Source: a virus | Virus record (IMG/VR): IMGVR_UViG_3300028415_000329 | Coordinates: 1 to 21,454 of that record | Length of the DNA: 21,454 bases | Reading direction: 5' to 3' (one strand) | Part shown: one piece after another, positions 1 to 8,000 of the stretch | How positions within the stretch are numbered: position 1 is the stretch's first letter | Layout: every line of letters starts with the position of its first letter | Notes under the pieces: model-generated | What the model was told of the DNA's origin: nothing | Seen by the model: the letters and a program-made list of their open reading frames with translations, nothing else | The model's database searches: none | Program-made: the position numbers and the translations under genes

Positions 1-18
1 CCACTGCCACTGCCACTG
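1..18. repeat. CCACTG hexamer repeated three times
   Basis: Three perfect tandem copies of CCACTG open the window and may continue to its left. Further single copies occur at 38-43 and 412-417, the last followed by its inverse CAGTGG at 422-427. The array is too short to assign a role; a protein-binding iteron or simple sequence slippage are both possible. Confidence 0.6.
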
Positions 19-116
19 CCACCGGTGGGCAGCCCCGCCACTGGTGCTAGTGCTGGTGGCAGGCCTGCGGTCCAGCCTGCAGCTATCGGGAACGATTCCG
101 AGCAATTCGTTCCGAA

Positions 117-126
117 ACCACTACAT
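117..126. promoter_or_regulatory. Isolated half-site ACCACTACAT
   Basis: This 10-bp sequence is identical to the left arm of the nearby palindrome (149-158). It lies 32 bp upstream in the same orientation, close to three turns of B-DNA, so both sites would face the same side of the helix. That fits an auxiliary operator half-site for the protein that binds the palindrome. Confidence 0.4.
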
Positions 127-145
127 ATTGTGCCTCAGAAGTAGC

Positions 146-169
146 TGGACCACTACATGTAGTGGTCCA
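146..169. promoter_or_regulatory. 24-bp perfect palindrome, candidate operator
   Basis: The 24 bases are a perfect inverted repeat with no spacer. Each arm contains ACCACTACAT (149-158, with its reverse complement at 157-166) and the centre is ATGCAT-like (ACATGT). This is the most regular symmetric site in the window and is less G+C-rich than its surroundings. A dimeric repressor or activator site is the likeliest reading. A resolution, packaging or methylation site is also possible. No regulator gene lies in the window. Confidence 0.55.
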
Positions 170-201
170 ACCCCCCCTCCCCTGCCTCAACAGGCGCCCC
201 A

Positions 202-262
202 GCAGCCAGCAGCCGGCAGCCCGGCAGCCAGCACACTTGAGCGGCCGCCGCAGCCAGCACAC
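202..262. repeat. Three direct repeats of GCAGCCAGCA
   Basis: GCAGCCAGCA occurs at 202-211, 224-233 and 250-259. The last two copies extend to the identical 13-mer GCAGCCAGCACAC (224-236 and 250-262, 26 bp apart). Short direct repeats upstream of terminase genes are typical of packaging-protein binding sites, but the role here is inferred from position only. Confidence 0.45.
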
Positions 263-298
263 GCCTGCAGCACATCGACTTGCACCACGTCGCCGAAC

Positions 299-318
299 GT
301 GCTAGGCGCGCCCGGCAC
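299..318. repeat. Near-perfect 20-bp palindrome with GGCGCGCC core
   Basis: GTGC at 299-302 pairs with GCAC at 315-318 around a self-complementary core GGCGCGCC (305-312); only the two dinucleotide steps between them (303-304 and 313-314) break the symmetry. It could be a second protein-binding site. Palindromes of pure G+C are also common by chance in such DNA. Confidence 0.3.
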
Positions 319-365
319 TTGACCCCCGGTCCCAAGGCGGCGGGGCGGTGTTACTAATCATGCGT

Positions 366-441
366 CCCCGCATATGTCCGGGGTAACACTGGCTGCCGGC
401 GGGCTGCCGCCCCACTGCCGCCAGTGGCCCCCGCCGGGGGC
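366..441 (+). other. Cluster of three G+C-rich hairpins
   Basis: Three possible stems follow each other: CCCCG/CGGGG at 366-370 and 379-383, CCACTG/CAGTGG at 412-417 and 422-427 (4-nt loop), and CCCCC/GGGGG at 428-432 and 436-440 (3-nt loop). The last two abut. No U-run follows, so this is not a classical intrinsic terminator, but the stacked stems could stop transcription entering from the left or shape a packaging site. Confidence 0.35.
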
Positions 442-465
442 GGTGGTGTGCGCTACCTGCGCTTG

Positions 466-481
466 CTGCCGGTGCCGGCAG
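466..481 (+). other. Short hairpin CTGCCG-GTGC-CGGCAG
   Basis: A perfect 6-bp stem with a 4-nt loop. No U-run follows. Listed as part of the structured left region; function unknown. Confidence 0.3.
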
Positions 482-633
482 GGCTATCCCAGTGGGTGCC
501 TCAGCTAAGTTTCCGCTCCGCAGTCGTCTCCGCGAGTGGCTGCAACCGTCGGGGCCTGTCCGTCCGGTGCGCTGCCACCACCCACCCGATTCACAGACGG
601 TGGGCGTCCACATCTGTAGCGTGTGGATGCTGG

Positions 634-700
634 GTGTGCCTGTTGCGTTCCGCCTGCCATCACAGGCTTCGGCACACGCCCTGGACCTCCCTCGGAGGGA
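634..700 (+). other. Possible folded element: long-range stem plus local hairpin
   Basis: GTGTGCC at 634-640 can pair with GGCACAC at 671-677, and a local TCCCT/AGGGA hairpin with a 3-nt loop follows at 688-700. The layout recalls a structured RNA, but there is no covariation evidence and I could not fit it to a tRNA. Confidence 0.25.
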
Positions 701-759
701 TCACCAACCGCCATCACCGTCACGGTCACTCGAAACGCCGCTGTGGCGGGCGGACCCCG

Positions 760-781
760 GACGGCTTCTCGGTCTGCCGTC
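760..781 (+). other. Hairpin GACGGC/GCCGTC
   Basis: GACGGC (760-765) pairs with GCCGTC (776-781) across a 10-nt loop, about 110 bp before the terminase start. It would lie in the late-operon leader if transcription begins further left. No U-run follows, so I do not call it a terminator. Confidence 0.3.
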
Positions 782-879
782 GACCGTAGGTTGTGGTTGA
801 ACGCCCCCCCATCTTAGCACCGTTGAGGGTGTAGCCTCTGATGTGCATGACGGGGTGACGGCCCCTGTTGATTACCTCT

Positions 880-884
880 GGAGG
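880..884 (+). promoter_or_regulatory. Ribosome binding site that sets the terminase start
   Basis: GGAGG at 880-884 lies 4 bases before the GTG at 889. It falls inside the reading frame that extends back to a TTG at 868, which has no ribosome site of its own. This argues for GTG 889 as the start, although the spacing is at the short end of normal. Confidence 0.6.
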
Positions 885-888
885 CGCT

Positions 889-2820
889 GTGGCAGTTCGG
901 ACTTGCGCTTGCGGGTGCGGCGAAGCCTTGGCTAAAGGTGCCCGGTGGAACCGCATCTACCTGAACGATAAGCACCAGCGTCGGCAGACTGCTCGCAACT
1001 ACAACGCGCGGAAACGCACCAGTGAACGTGGCATCCGCAACGACCGGAAACGGGTGGGCACCGGCTCTGGGGACGCCCTCTCCTTCAAGGGCAAGGACGA
1101 GTCGCTGGATAATCGGGGCTCGTACCGGCGCGGCCCGAAGTACGAGGCGTTCTGCGAAACCGACTACCCGGAGGCGATCCTCAGCTCCGAGATGACCAAC
1201 GGGCAGGTCGCCTCCGAATACGGGGCGTCCCATGCCGACATCTCCCGGTGGATGGCCGCCTACCTGGAAGACCGGCAGACCGGCGCGGCGCTGAAAGACT
1301 GGACCCGCGACGAAGCGGTCGACGCCGCGCTGATGTCCTACCAGCCGTTCGTGGAGCACTTCCACCCGGAGGCCCTGATCCCCGACTTCCACCTGGAGTG
1401 GGAGCAGGAGATCGACGGGGTGGTGGGCAACGGCGGGCGGCTCGTCCTGTTGGCCCCTCAGAGGCACGGCAAGACCGAGTTCCTGATCCGCTACTGCCAG
1501 CGCCGTATCGCCGCCGACCCCGACATCTGCATCCTGTGGGTGTCGCGTGCCAAAGAGCTGGCCGAAGAGTCGGTCGGGATGCTGCGACAGTTGCTGGAGG
1601 ACGAGAAGTTCGGTGAAGCCGTACTCGGCCCCGGCCAGACGTTCAGGCCACCGGCCCGTTCCGGCAAAAGCTGGACCGACGAGAAGCTGACCGTCGGGCA
1701 GCGGACCCGCATCCGCAAGAGCCCGACGGTACGGGCACTCGGTATCGGCGGCACCACTTCCGGCCGTGACGCCGACCTCATCATCGTTGACGACCCGCAG
1801 GAACGTGAAGACTGCGTCAGCCCGACAACCCGCGAGAAGCAGTCGCGCTGGTTCATGACCACCCTGCTGGCCCGCAAGATGGAGAAGACCGGGATCGCGC
1901 TCATCACTTCGCGGCGCCACATCGACGACATCCCCGGCAAGCTCATCAAGGACCACGCCGAAGACTGGCGGACCATCATCTACCGGGCGCACAAGCTGGG
2001 CTGCCCGAAGCCGGAGGCCGACTCGGCCGACCACGCCGACTGCATCCTGTGGCCGGAGCTGCGGAGCCACAAGTTCCTGATGGGCCAGAAGCGCGCCGAC
2101 GTCGCCTTCTTCGAGTGCAACTATCAGAACAACCCGTCCGCCGACTCGCTGGTGCTCATCAAGGCCGAGCACCTGGAGCGGTGCAAAGACTTCTCCCGCA
2201 GCGTCGGGGCGATGCCGAAGAACGCGACCCGCTACATCGCAGGCATCGACCCTGCCGAAGCGAAGCCGGTCGCGGCGGTGCTGTGGGCGTGGGAGCCGTC
2301 AGGGACGATGCACATCGTCGACACGCTGGAGGCCGAACCGGGAGTGCGGGGTGGACGGCAGATCGTGACGACATGGTTCAAGAAGTACGCCTGCCGCGAG
2401 TTCGTGGTGGAAAAGAACATCGCTCAGTCGTGGTGGCAGGACAAGGAGCTTTCCGACTTCTGCGCCCGCAACGGCATCCCGAAGGTCCGCGAGCACTACA
2501 CCGACCGGACCAACAAGATGGACCCGAAGAACGGGGTGCCGTCGATGTACAACGACATGCGTACCGACCCTCCGAAGATCACCTTCCCGTACGGTGACCG
2601 TGACTCGCAGCAGCAGATGGACCGCCTGCTCCGGACCTTCCTGCTGTTCGACCCCGACCATGCAGGCGGCAAGCACGCCGACGATGACCTCCCTATGGCG
2701 GCATGGTTCGGGCACCACGTCATGCAGAAGTGGACGGTGCAGCGACAGGACGTCGCTGAGTACGACTATTCGCAGACACAATGGGTGTCTTCGACCACCC
2801 AGTACGCAGGAGTTGCCTGA
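889..2820 (+). CDS. terL: Terminase large subunit with N-terminal DNA-binding extension
   Basis: This is the motor and nuclease that cuts concatemeric phage DNA and pumps it through the portal (643 aa from GTG 889). The ATPase half shows a Walker A-like motif APQRHGKTE (Lys195), a Walker B LIIVDD (Asp301-Asp302) and a following LITSRRH coupling segment. The nuclease half has the RNase H-fold acidic residues in GIDPA (Asp454), VVEKN (Glu508) and HADDDLP (Asp598-600). The first 150 or so residues are unusual. They include a CACGC cluster (Cys6, 8, 10) with His29 resembling a degenerate zinc finger, a basic stretch, and a helix-turn-helix-like segment at about 103-125 (NGQVASEYGASHADISRW). No separate small terminase is in view, so this extension may recognise the packaging site. 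The stop overlaps the portal start (TGATG). The terminase identity is firm; the role of the extension is inferred. Confidence 0.95.
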   Translation: MAVRTCACGCGEALAKGARWNRIYLNDKHQRRQTARNYNARKRTSERGIRNDRKRVGTGSGDALSFKGKDESLDNRGSYRRGPKYEAFCETDYPEAILSSEMTNGQVASEYGASHADISRWMAAYLEDRQTGAALKDWTRDEAVDAALMSYQPFVEHFHPEALIPDFHLEWEQEIDGVVGNGGRLVLLAPQRHGKTEFLIRYCQRRIAADPDICILWVSRAKELAEESVGMLRQLLEDEKFGEAVLGPGQTFRPPARSGKSWTDEKLTVGQRTRIRKSPTVRALGIGGTTSGRDADLIIVDDPQEREDCVSPTTREKQSRWFMTTLLARKMEKTGIALITSRRHIDDIPGKLIKDHAEDWRTIIYRAHKLGCPKPEADSADHADCILWPELRSHKFLMGQKRADVAFFECNYQNNPSADSLVLIKAEHLERCKDFSRSVGAMPKNATRYIAGIDPAEAKPVAAVLWAWEPSGTMHIVDTLEAEPGVRGGRQIVTTWFKKYACREFVVEKNIAQSWWQDKELSDFCARNGIPKVREHYTDRTNKMDPKNGVPSMYNDMRTDPPKITFPYGDRDSQQQMDRLLRTFLLFDPDHAGGKHADDDLPMAAWFGHHVMQKWTVQRQDVAEYDYSQTQWVSSTTQYAGVA

Positions 2821-4607
2821 TGGGCTACTACGACGAGAAGCCGACGCCGAAGACCTTCGAGCAGGTCCGCGACCGCGTCGAAACGTTGCGCCAGATCACC
2901 GAGCCGTACATGGCGGACCGCCACCGCATCCGTTCGGTGGCCAACGGTGGGCGTCAGGCCATCAACGCACTGCTGAAGGACTACCAGGACAAGAACGCCG
3001 ACACGCTGCCTGCCGCCAACATGATCGCCGACGGCATCGAAGCGTTCTCCCACATGATCGCCCCGGTTCCGGCACTTCGCATCGACCCGCCGTCGCATCT
3101 GGACACCGACCCGGCGAAGAAGCGCGCGCAGAACCGTACCCGGATCGTCGAAAACTACGACCGGCTGGCACGCCTGCCGCTCCAGTTGGAGCGGATGTCG
3201 CAGTGGCTCCCCGGCTACGGGTTTTCGACGTGGTACGTGGTGGAAGGCCGGGACAAGAACAACGGCCGCTACCCACGCCTGATGCAGCACGACCCCTACG
3301 CGACGTGGGCGGGAGAGTGGGGCGTCGACTATCACCCTTCCGACGTGGCGCTCCAGTTCTGGACGTCCAAGGAAGAGTTCGCCCGCGCCTTCCCTGACGC
3401 TGCCGGCAAGGTGTCGTGGGGCGACCTCTACGGCAACACCCGCCAGCCCGGCTGGGACGGCGTCAACGAGGTGGTCGAGTTCACCCGCTACATCGACGGC
3501 GCGGCCGTGTACCTCTACTCGCCGCTGACCGACAACTTCCTGATGAAGCCGGTCGAGCATCCGCTGAACCGTGCCCCCATCGCCCTGCCTCGGCGCACCA
3601 CCTTCGACCAGTTGAAGGGACAGTTCTCCGAAGTGTTCGGGCTGGCTGCGTCGATCATCAAGTTCGCGCTGCTCTCCCAGATCAGCATGGAAGAGGCGGT
3701 GTTCGCCCCGGTTGTGGTCAACGGCCGGATGGAGGCGCCGTTCCGCAAGGGCCGCAACGCCGTCAACTTCGTTGAAGGCGGCGGGGCGCAGTACCTTCAG
3801 CAGAACCAGCCGTATCAGATGGCACAGGAGGTCGACCGCCTTGAACGCTACCTGCGGGCGTCTTCGGGCTACTCGAAGCAGGCTGACGGGGAGACGCCCG
3901 CCAACATGGCGGCGACAGGTGCCGGGCTGGAACAGTTGCAGTCGGGGACCAACCGGAAGGTGGAGCGCTACCACCGGGTCATCGCCGACGGGCTGGTCGA
4001 CATCGACTCGGTCCGCCTGGAGTGGGACGAGGTGGCATACGGCGGGGTGAAGAAGACGCTGGACGACACGACGAAGGGCGTCACGCACGCCAACACCTAC
4101 GACCCGTCAGATATCGGGGGCCACTACGGCACCCGTCGCGTCTACGGGCTGATGGCAGGATGGGACGAGCCGACGAAGCTGGTCGGCGGGCTGCAACTGG
4201 TCGGTTCCGGTGCCATCGACCTGACGACGCTGCGGGAGAACCTGTCGGGCCTCGACAACATCCCGCGCATCGAGCAGCGGCTCGGCAAGGAGACGGCACG
4301 CCGGGCGTTGGAGGCGTTCCTGATGCAGGGCGCCGAGCAGGGCGACCCGAAGGCGGTCCAGACGCTGCTGGAGTTGAACCGCACAGGCGACTGGGACAAG
4401 GCGTTCGAGGACTTCTACAAGCAGGAGGAGGAGGCCGCTCCGGCTGGGCCTGCGCTTCCCGAGCAGCCCCCCGGCCTGGAGCAGGCGATGGCGATGATGG
4501 GCGGCCCGGCAGGGGCCGGGGACACGTCGGGCCAGACGCTGTCCCGGCTGTCAGGTTCGGGCCGGGTAGAAGGCGGCGCGCAGGTCGTCGCCCCGATGGG
4601 AGGCTAG
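2820..4607 (+). CDS. Portal protein
   Basis: Predicted dodecameric ring at one capsid vertex through which DNA is packaged and ejected (595 aa). The start is ATG 2820, overlapping the terminase stop and preceded by AGGAG with a 7-nt spacer; the frame is open 39 bp further back but without a ribosome site. The call rests on its place directly after terL, a length usual for portals, and its content: an N-terminal helical part, a beta-rich centre (WYVVEGRDKNNGRYPRL, then FTRYIDGAAVYLY), and a long helical stretch (about 270-420) with the FGLAASIIKFALLSQISMEE segment expected for the stem and crown side. The C-terminal 60 residues are Pro/Gly/Ala-rich and probably disordered. Fold comparison would confirm it; a different head protein in this position is unlikely. 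Confidence 0.85.
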   Translation: MGYYDEKPTPKTFEQVRDRVETLRQITEPYMADRHRIRSVANGGRQAINALLKDYQDKNADTLPAANMIADGIEAFSHMIAPVPALRIDPPSHLDTDPAKKRAQNRTRIVENYDRLARLPLQLERMSQWLPGYGFSTWYVVEGRDKNNGRYPRLMQHDPYATWAGEWGVDYHPSDVALQFWTSKEEFARAFPDAAGKVSWGDLYGNTRQPGWDGVNEVVEFTRYIDGAAVYLYSPLTDNFLMKPVEHPLNRAPIALPRRTTFDQLKGQFSEVFGLAASIIKFALLSQISMEEAVFAPVVVNGRMEAPFRKGRNAVNFVEGGGAQYLQQNQPYQMAQEVDRLERYLRASSGYSKQADGETPANMAATGAGLEQLQSGTNRKVERYHRVIADGLVDIDSVRLEWDEVAYGGVKKTLDDTTKGVTHANTYDPSDIGGHYGTRRVYGLMAGWDEPTKLVGGLQLVGSGAIDLTTLRENLSGLDNIPRIEQRLGKETARRALEAFLMQGAEQGDPKAVQTLLELNRTGDWDKAFEDFYKQEEEAAPAGPALPEQPPGLEQAMAMMGGPAGAGDTSGQTLSRLSGSGRVEGGAQVVAPMGG

Positions 4608-4610
4608 AAG

Positions 4611-5042
4611 ATGGCACGTCGCAGACAGCATGGCGGCTACCGCCGACCGGCAAGCCCCGCAGCGGCGTCCGGTCCGGGCGCGCTTTCGCAGCGCACCGAC
4701 GGGGGGCCTGGTGAGCTTGAGTACTCGGGCCTCGCCTACGGCGAGAACAAGGCGGTCAACAGTCAGGCAGGCGCGGTGCCGCTTGCCGGGCAGCGTGGCG
4801 CCGACGGCGGAGGAGGCCCGCCGCCGGCAGGGGGCGGTGGAGGGCGTGTGCCGCAGGGCGGAGCGTTCGGGCCGACCACCCGCCCGGACGAGGCGATGAC
4901 CGCAGGCGTCAACTCTGGACCGGGGCCGGGGCAGCGCGGCCCGGTACTGGAAGAAGACCCGTACCTGATGATCCGTGCCCTGATGCAGGTTGCCCCGTCC
5001 CCCCAGTTGGCACAGATGTTGGCGAGGTTGTCCCGTGGCTGA
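4611..5042 (+). CDS. Small Pro/Gly-rich virion-associated protein of unknown function
   Basis: A 143-aa protein starting at ATG 4611, 3 bp after the portal stop, with GGGAGG 7 nt upstream. It opens with a basic stretch (MARRRQHGGYRR), then a motif SGPGALSQRTDGGPG (20-34), a long low-complexity Gly/Pro/Ala middle (about 60-110), and a short helical C-terminus (EEDPYLMIRALMQV). I recall the SGPGALSxRTDGGP-type motif from small proteins next to portals in actinobacterial and environmental phages, but cannot verify it here. No enzymatic motif is visible. A minor head or portal-associated protein is plausible. The last 8 bp overlap the next gene, so the two are translated together. Confidence 0.75.
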   Translation: MARRRQHGGYRRPASPAAASGPGALSQRTDGGPGELEYSGLAYGENKAVNSQAGAVPLAGQRGADGGGGPPPAGGGGGRVPQGGAFGPTTRPDEAMTAGVNSGPGPGQRGPVLEEDPYLMIRALMQVAPSPQLAQMLARLSRG

Positions 5043-8000
5043 AAACAACAGGTGGATCAGCGACGAGATGGAGATGCAGGCCATCGAGGAGGCGGACCGC
5101 CGCCGCCGTTCGGTCGCGTCGATGGCGCGGAACATCACGCCGCAGCAGGTACAGCAGGCGCAGGGGCTGATTGAGCGCAACCCGAACCTGTCTGCCGGGC
5201 TGTTGCAGGCTCTCCTGCAAGGCGACGTCCCCGACGCGCAGGCGGACGCGCTGGCGCAACAGGACGAAGGCGGATGGATGGGCTCGATCATGGACGTCGC
5301 CGGCGACGTCATCGAGTCGGTCACCGACGGCGGCGAATGGGCGATGACACGCGCCTACGAGTACGGGATCAAACCTGCGGTACGTGGCGTCGTGCTGGCG
5401 TCCGAGACGTTGGCGCAGGAGGTTGTTCAGCGTCCTCTGACGGCCGGGCTCGCCACCATCCAGGGCGAGGCCGACTCGTTCGGGCAGGCATACGACGACT
5501 ACGGGGACTCAGCGGGCGTCAACCTGCTGCAAGGCGACCTTGCAACCGTTGACGCGCAGGGCAACCCTATCGAGGACGGGGTGCTCGGAAAGGGGCTGTT
5601 CCTCGGAGGCAGCGCGCAGGCGGAGACGGACAGCGAACGGAAGCTCCAGATCAGAGGGCAGCGTGCCGACGTCGGACAGGCGCTCGCCAACGGGCTGGTC
5701 GGCTCGTTCTACTCCCCCGGCGACCGTGCCTACGACGTCACCGCAGGCATCTCGGGTTTCGCTGTCGACGTGTTCGGCGATCCGCTGGCGTGGGCGACAG
5801 GCGGCGCTACGAAGGCGATCAAGGCGTCGAGGTCGCTGTCGGTGTCCGGGGCGAACGAGATACTTGCCGCAGCGAAGGTTGCAGGCAAGGAGGATGAGCT
5901 GCTCGGGGCGGCGAGGGCCGCCTCCAGAACGGTCGACGCTGGAACGCTCCGCCCCAGAGGCAGCGTTTCGACGTTCGCTGGCCGGGCGGACGACTTTACG
6001 GACACCCTGTTCCGCGAAGTCGACGTCAACGACGCTAGGGCATACGTCCCCGGCGGCATGGGTGATGACGCTTCCGCCCGTGAGCTTTACTTCTCCTCGT
6101 CCCGCAACCTTGCGAGGGGGCAGGGCAAGAGCCAGGGCGTCGTTCTGGAGTTCGACGCTTCGGCCGTCCAAGGGCAGGCTCGCGCCAACGTCTCGAAGCC
6201 CGCCTGGGAGGCGGCCTGGGATGCGGGGGAGGCCGAGTTCACGGTGCTCCAGGCCCCCTCTCGGATGCGCGACGCGGTCCGTTCCGTCACCGTCAAGAGC
6301 GACGCTGCCGGAGCCAAGGGCGCTAGTTCTTCGTTGAGCCAGACACTCGACGAGCTTGTCGATGCAGGTTGGGAGCGGGTCGACGTCGAGGATGGCGTCA
6401 AGTACGTCCGCCCAGGGCGGGTGGCTGACGACGCGGCGTTCAAGGATGCCGGGCTCATCCAGGGTTCACGCCGCAACACGCTCCTGATGGAGAGAGGCCG
6501 CGACTTCTTCAGCAACGACCGGATGCTTCAGCGTCTCGCCGACTCGGACGAGTACGACATCATGCAGTCGTGGGCGCGCTCGCCCGCCAACCGCATCGAC
6601 CTGAAGACCATCGTCGCACTCGGGGACGCGAAAGATCCGGCGTCGGTCATCGAAGTGCTGCTCAATGCCGTCGGCCAGGGCGACGTCGCTCAGAGCGGCT
6701 TCTACTCCGGCATGGGCAACTTCGTCAAGCGAAGCCTGAACGAGTCAACCTCGAAGTTCGCAGGACCGTTCCGCTACTTCACCGCCGAAGGCAAGCTGGC
6801 GGGCCTCGCGCCGACCGGGTCGGTGTCTGCGGACACTCTCGCGTCGTCGGCTGGCAAGCTCGACTCACTGCTTCGTCAGGCGAACATCCCTCGCGAGTTT
6901 CGTGCCAGCATCTTCGGACGCATGGCACGGGCGGAAGACGGCGCGTTCGATGAGCTGTTCGACATCGTCACCGACGCCATCGACGAAGTCGCCTTGAAGG
7001 TCGACGGTGGCGCCGACACGTCGCTGAACGCCATCGCCAAGTCTTACCGCGAGGAGTTGGGGCAGCTACGCGAATACGGGATCGAGTCATGGGGCAACGC
7101 CATCGACGTGCCCTACGCGAAGCGGAAGATGGTGCAGAACTTCGACGGCACGACAGTTGAGATGGTCGTCCCGACGCCGCAGGCCCTAGTCGAACTGTCG
7201 GACCTCTCCCTGCACCTGCCCGACATTACGAGTATCCGTCGTGCCGCAACAGAGACGGCGCTGCTTCGCAGCGTCTACACCTCGAAAGGCTGGGACTTCA
7301 CTGCATCGACTGCCAAGTCGATAACCCACAACGTGTTCAAGCCGCTCGCGATCCTTCGTCCCGCCTACGTGGTCCGTATCGGGGCGGAAGAGCAGGCCCG
7401 CCTGGCGGTGGAAGGCTACGACTCCATGTGGGATCACCCCCTCCGGTTCATCATGGCGAACCTCCGCAACCGCGACGAGTTGAGCGACCTGATGGGCAGG
7501 GAGCTACGGGACGTCGCCGAGGAGGTCGGCGTGATAACGCGGGACGCTCACGGGTTCATGGCTGACTCCGCTGGCTCGAAGGGGCGTATGTTCACGAAGG
7601 TCTACCGGGTCGAGGGTGAGGATCTGTCGACGGCGTACGTCACGGGGTGGCGTGGCGAGCTTGGGCAGATCGCCGCTAGCGACGACCTGCGCCAGATGGC
7701 GTTCCTCCGTGGCAACCTTGACGAGTTCAAGACGTGGGCGCAAGGCGAAGGGCTACCGCACATCCGACGCATGGCGCGAGTCAACAAGGACGAGAACAAG
7801 CTGCTGGAGTTCGGGGACGGCTTCGATGATTGGGCGAGAGGGCAACGCACCCGTGTCGAGGCGAAGACCAACTGGGACGAAGACCTGATCGACCGGATCG
7901 TCAACAAGGACATCCCCTACCCCGGCCCGCACAAGAAGGCGAAGAACGCCGAACTCGGGTTCGCCAACTTCCTGCGCGCCAAGGCACGAGACGGGGTCGC

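Larger units (their letters stand above)
1..888. other. Non-coding, repeat- and hairpin-rich region upstream of terminase
   Basis: I find no credible gene here. The open frames that cross it lack ribosome sites, are rich in Arg, Cys and Trp, and overlap one another on both strands, as expected by chance in G+C-rich DNA. The region instead holds CCACTG repeats, a 24-bp perfect palindrome, GCAGCCAGCA direct repeats, a near-perfect 20-bp palindrome and at least five short G+C-rich hairpins, listed separately. No tRNA cloverleaf was recognised. A gap of almost 900 bp in an otherwise gapless phage operon suggests a function such as a packaging (cos/pac) site, an origin, or the control region for the late operon that starts with terminase. 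Which of these it is cannot be decided from sequence alone. Confidence 0.7.

Noticed and set aside
634-700. Possible tRNA gene
   Set aside because: Stems are present, but the acceptor, D- and T-arm arrangement and the GTTCRA T-loop could not be fitted.
424-789. 121-codon + strand frame in the left non-coding region
   Set aside because: No ribosome site, unusual Cys/Trp/His/Arg content, and overlaps other equally poor frames.
868-888. TTG 868 as the terminase start
   Set aside because: It has no ribosome site, and the GGAGG at 880-884 lies inside this extension and points to GTG 889.
814-2172. Long open frame on the - strand (452 codons)
   Set aside because: It lies antisense to the terminase motifs, has no ribosome site and a composition rich in Val, Arg, Leu and Gly typical of reverse frames in G+C-rich coding DNA.
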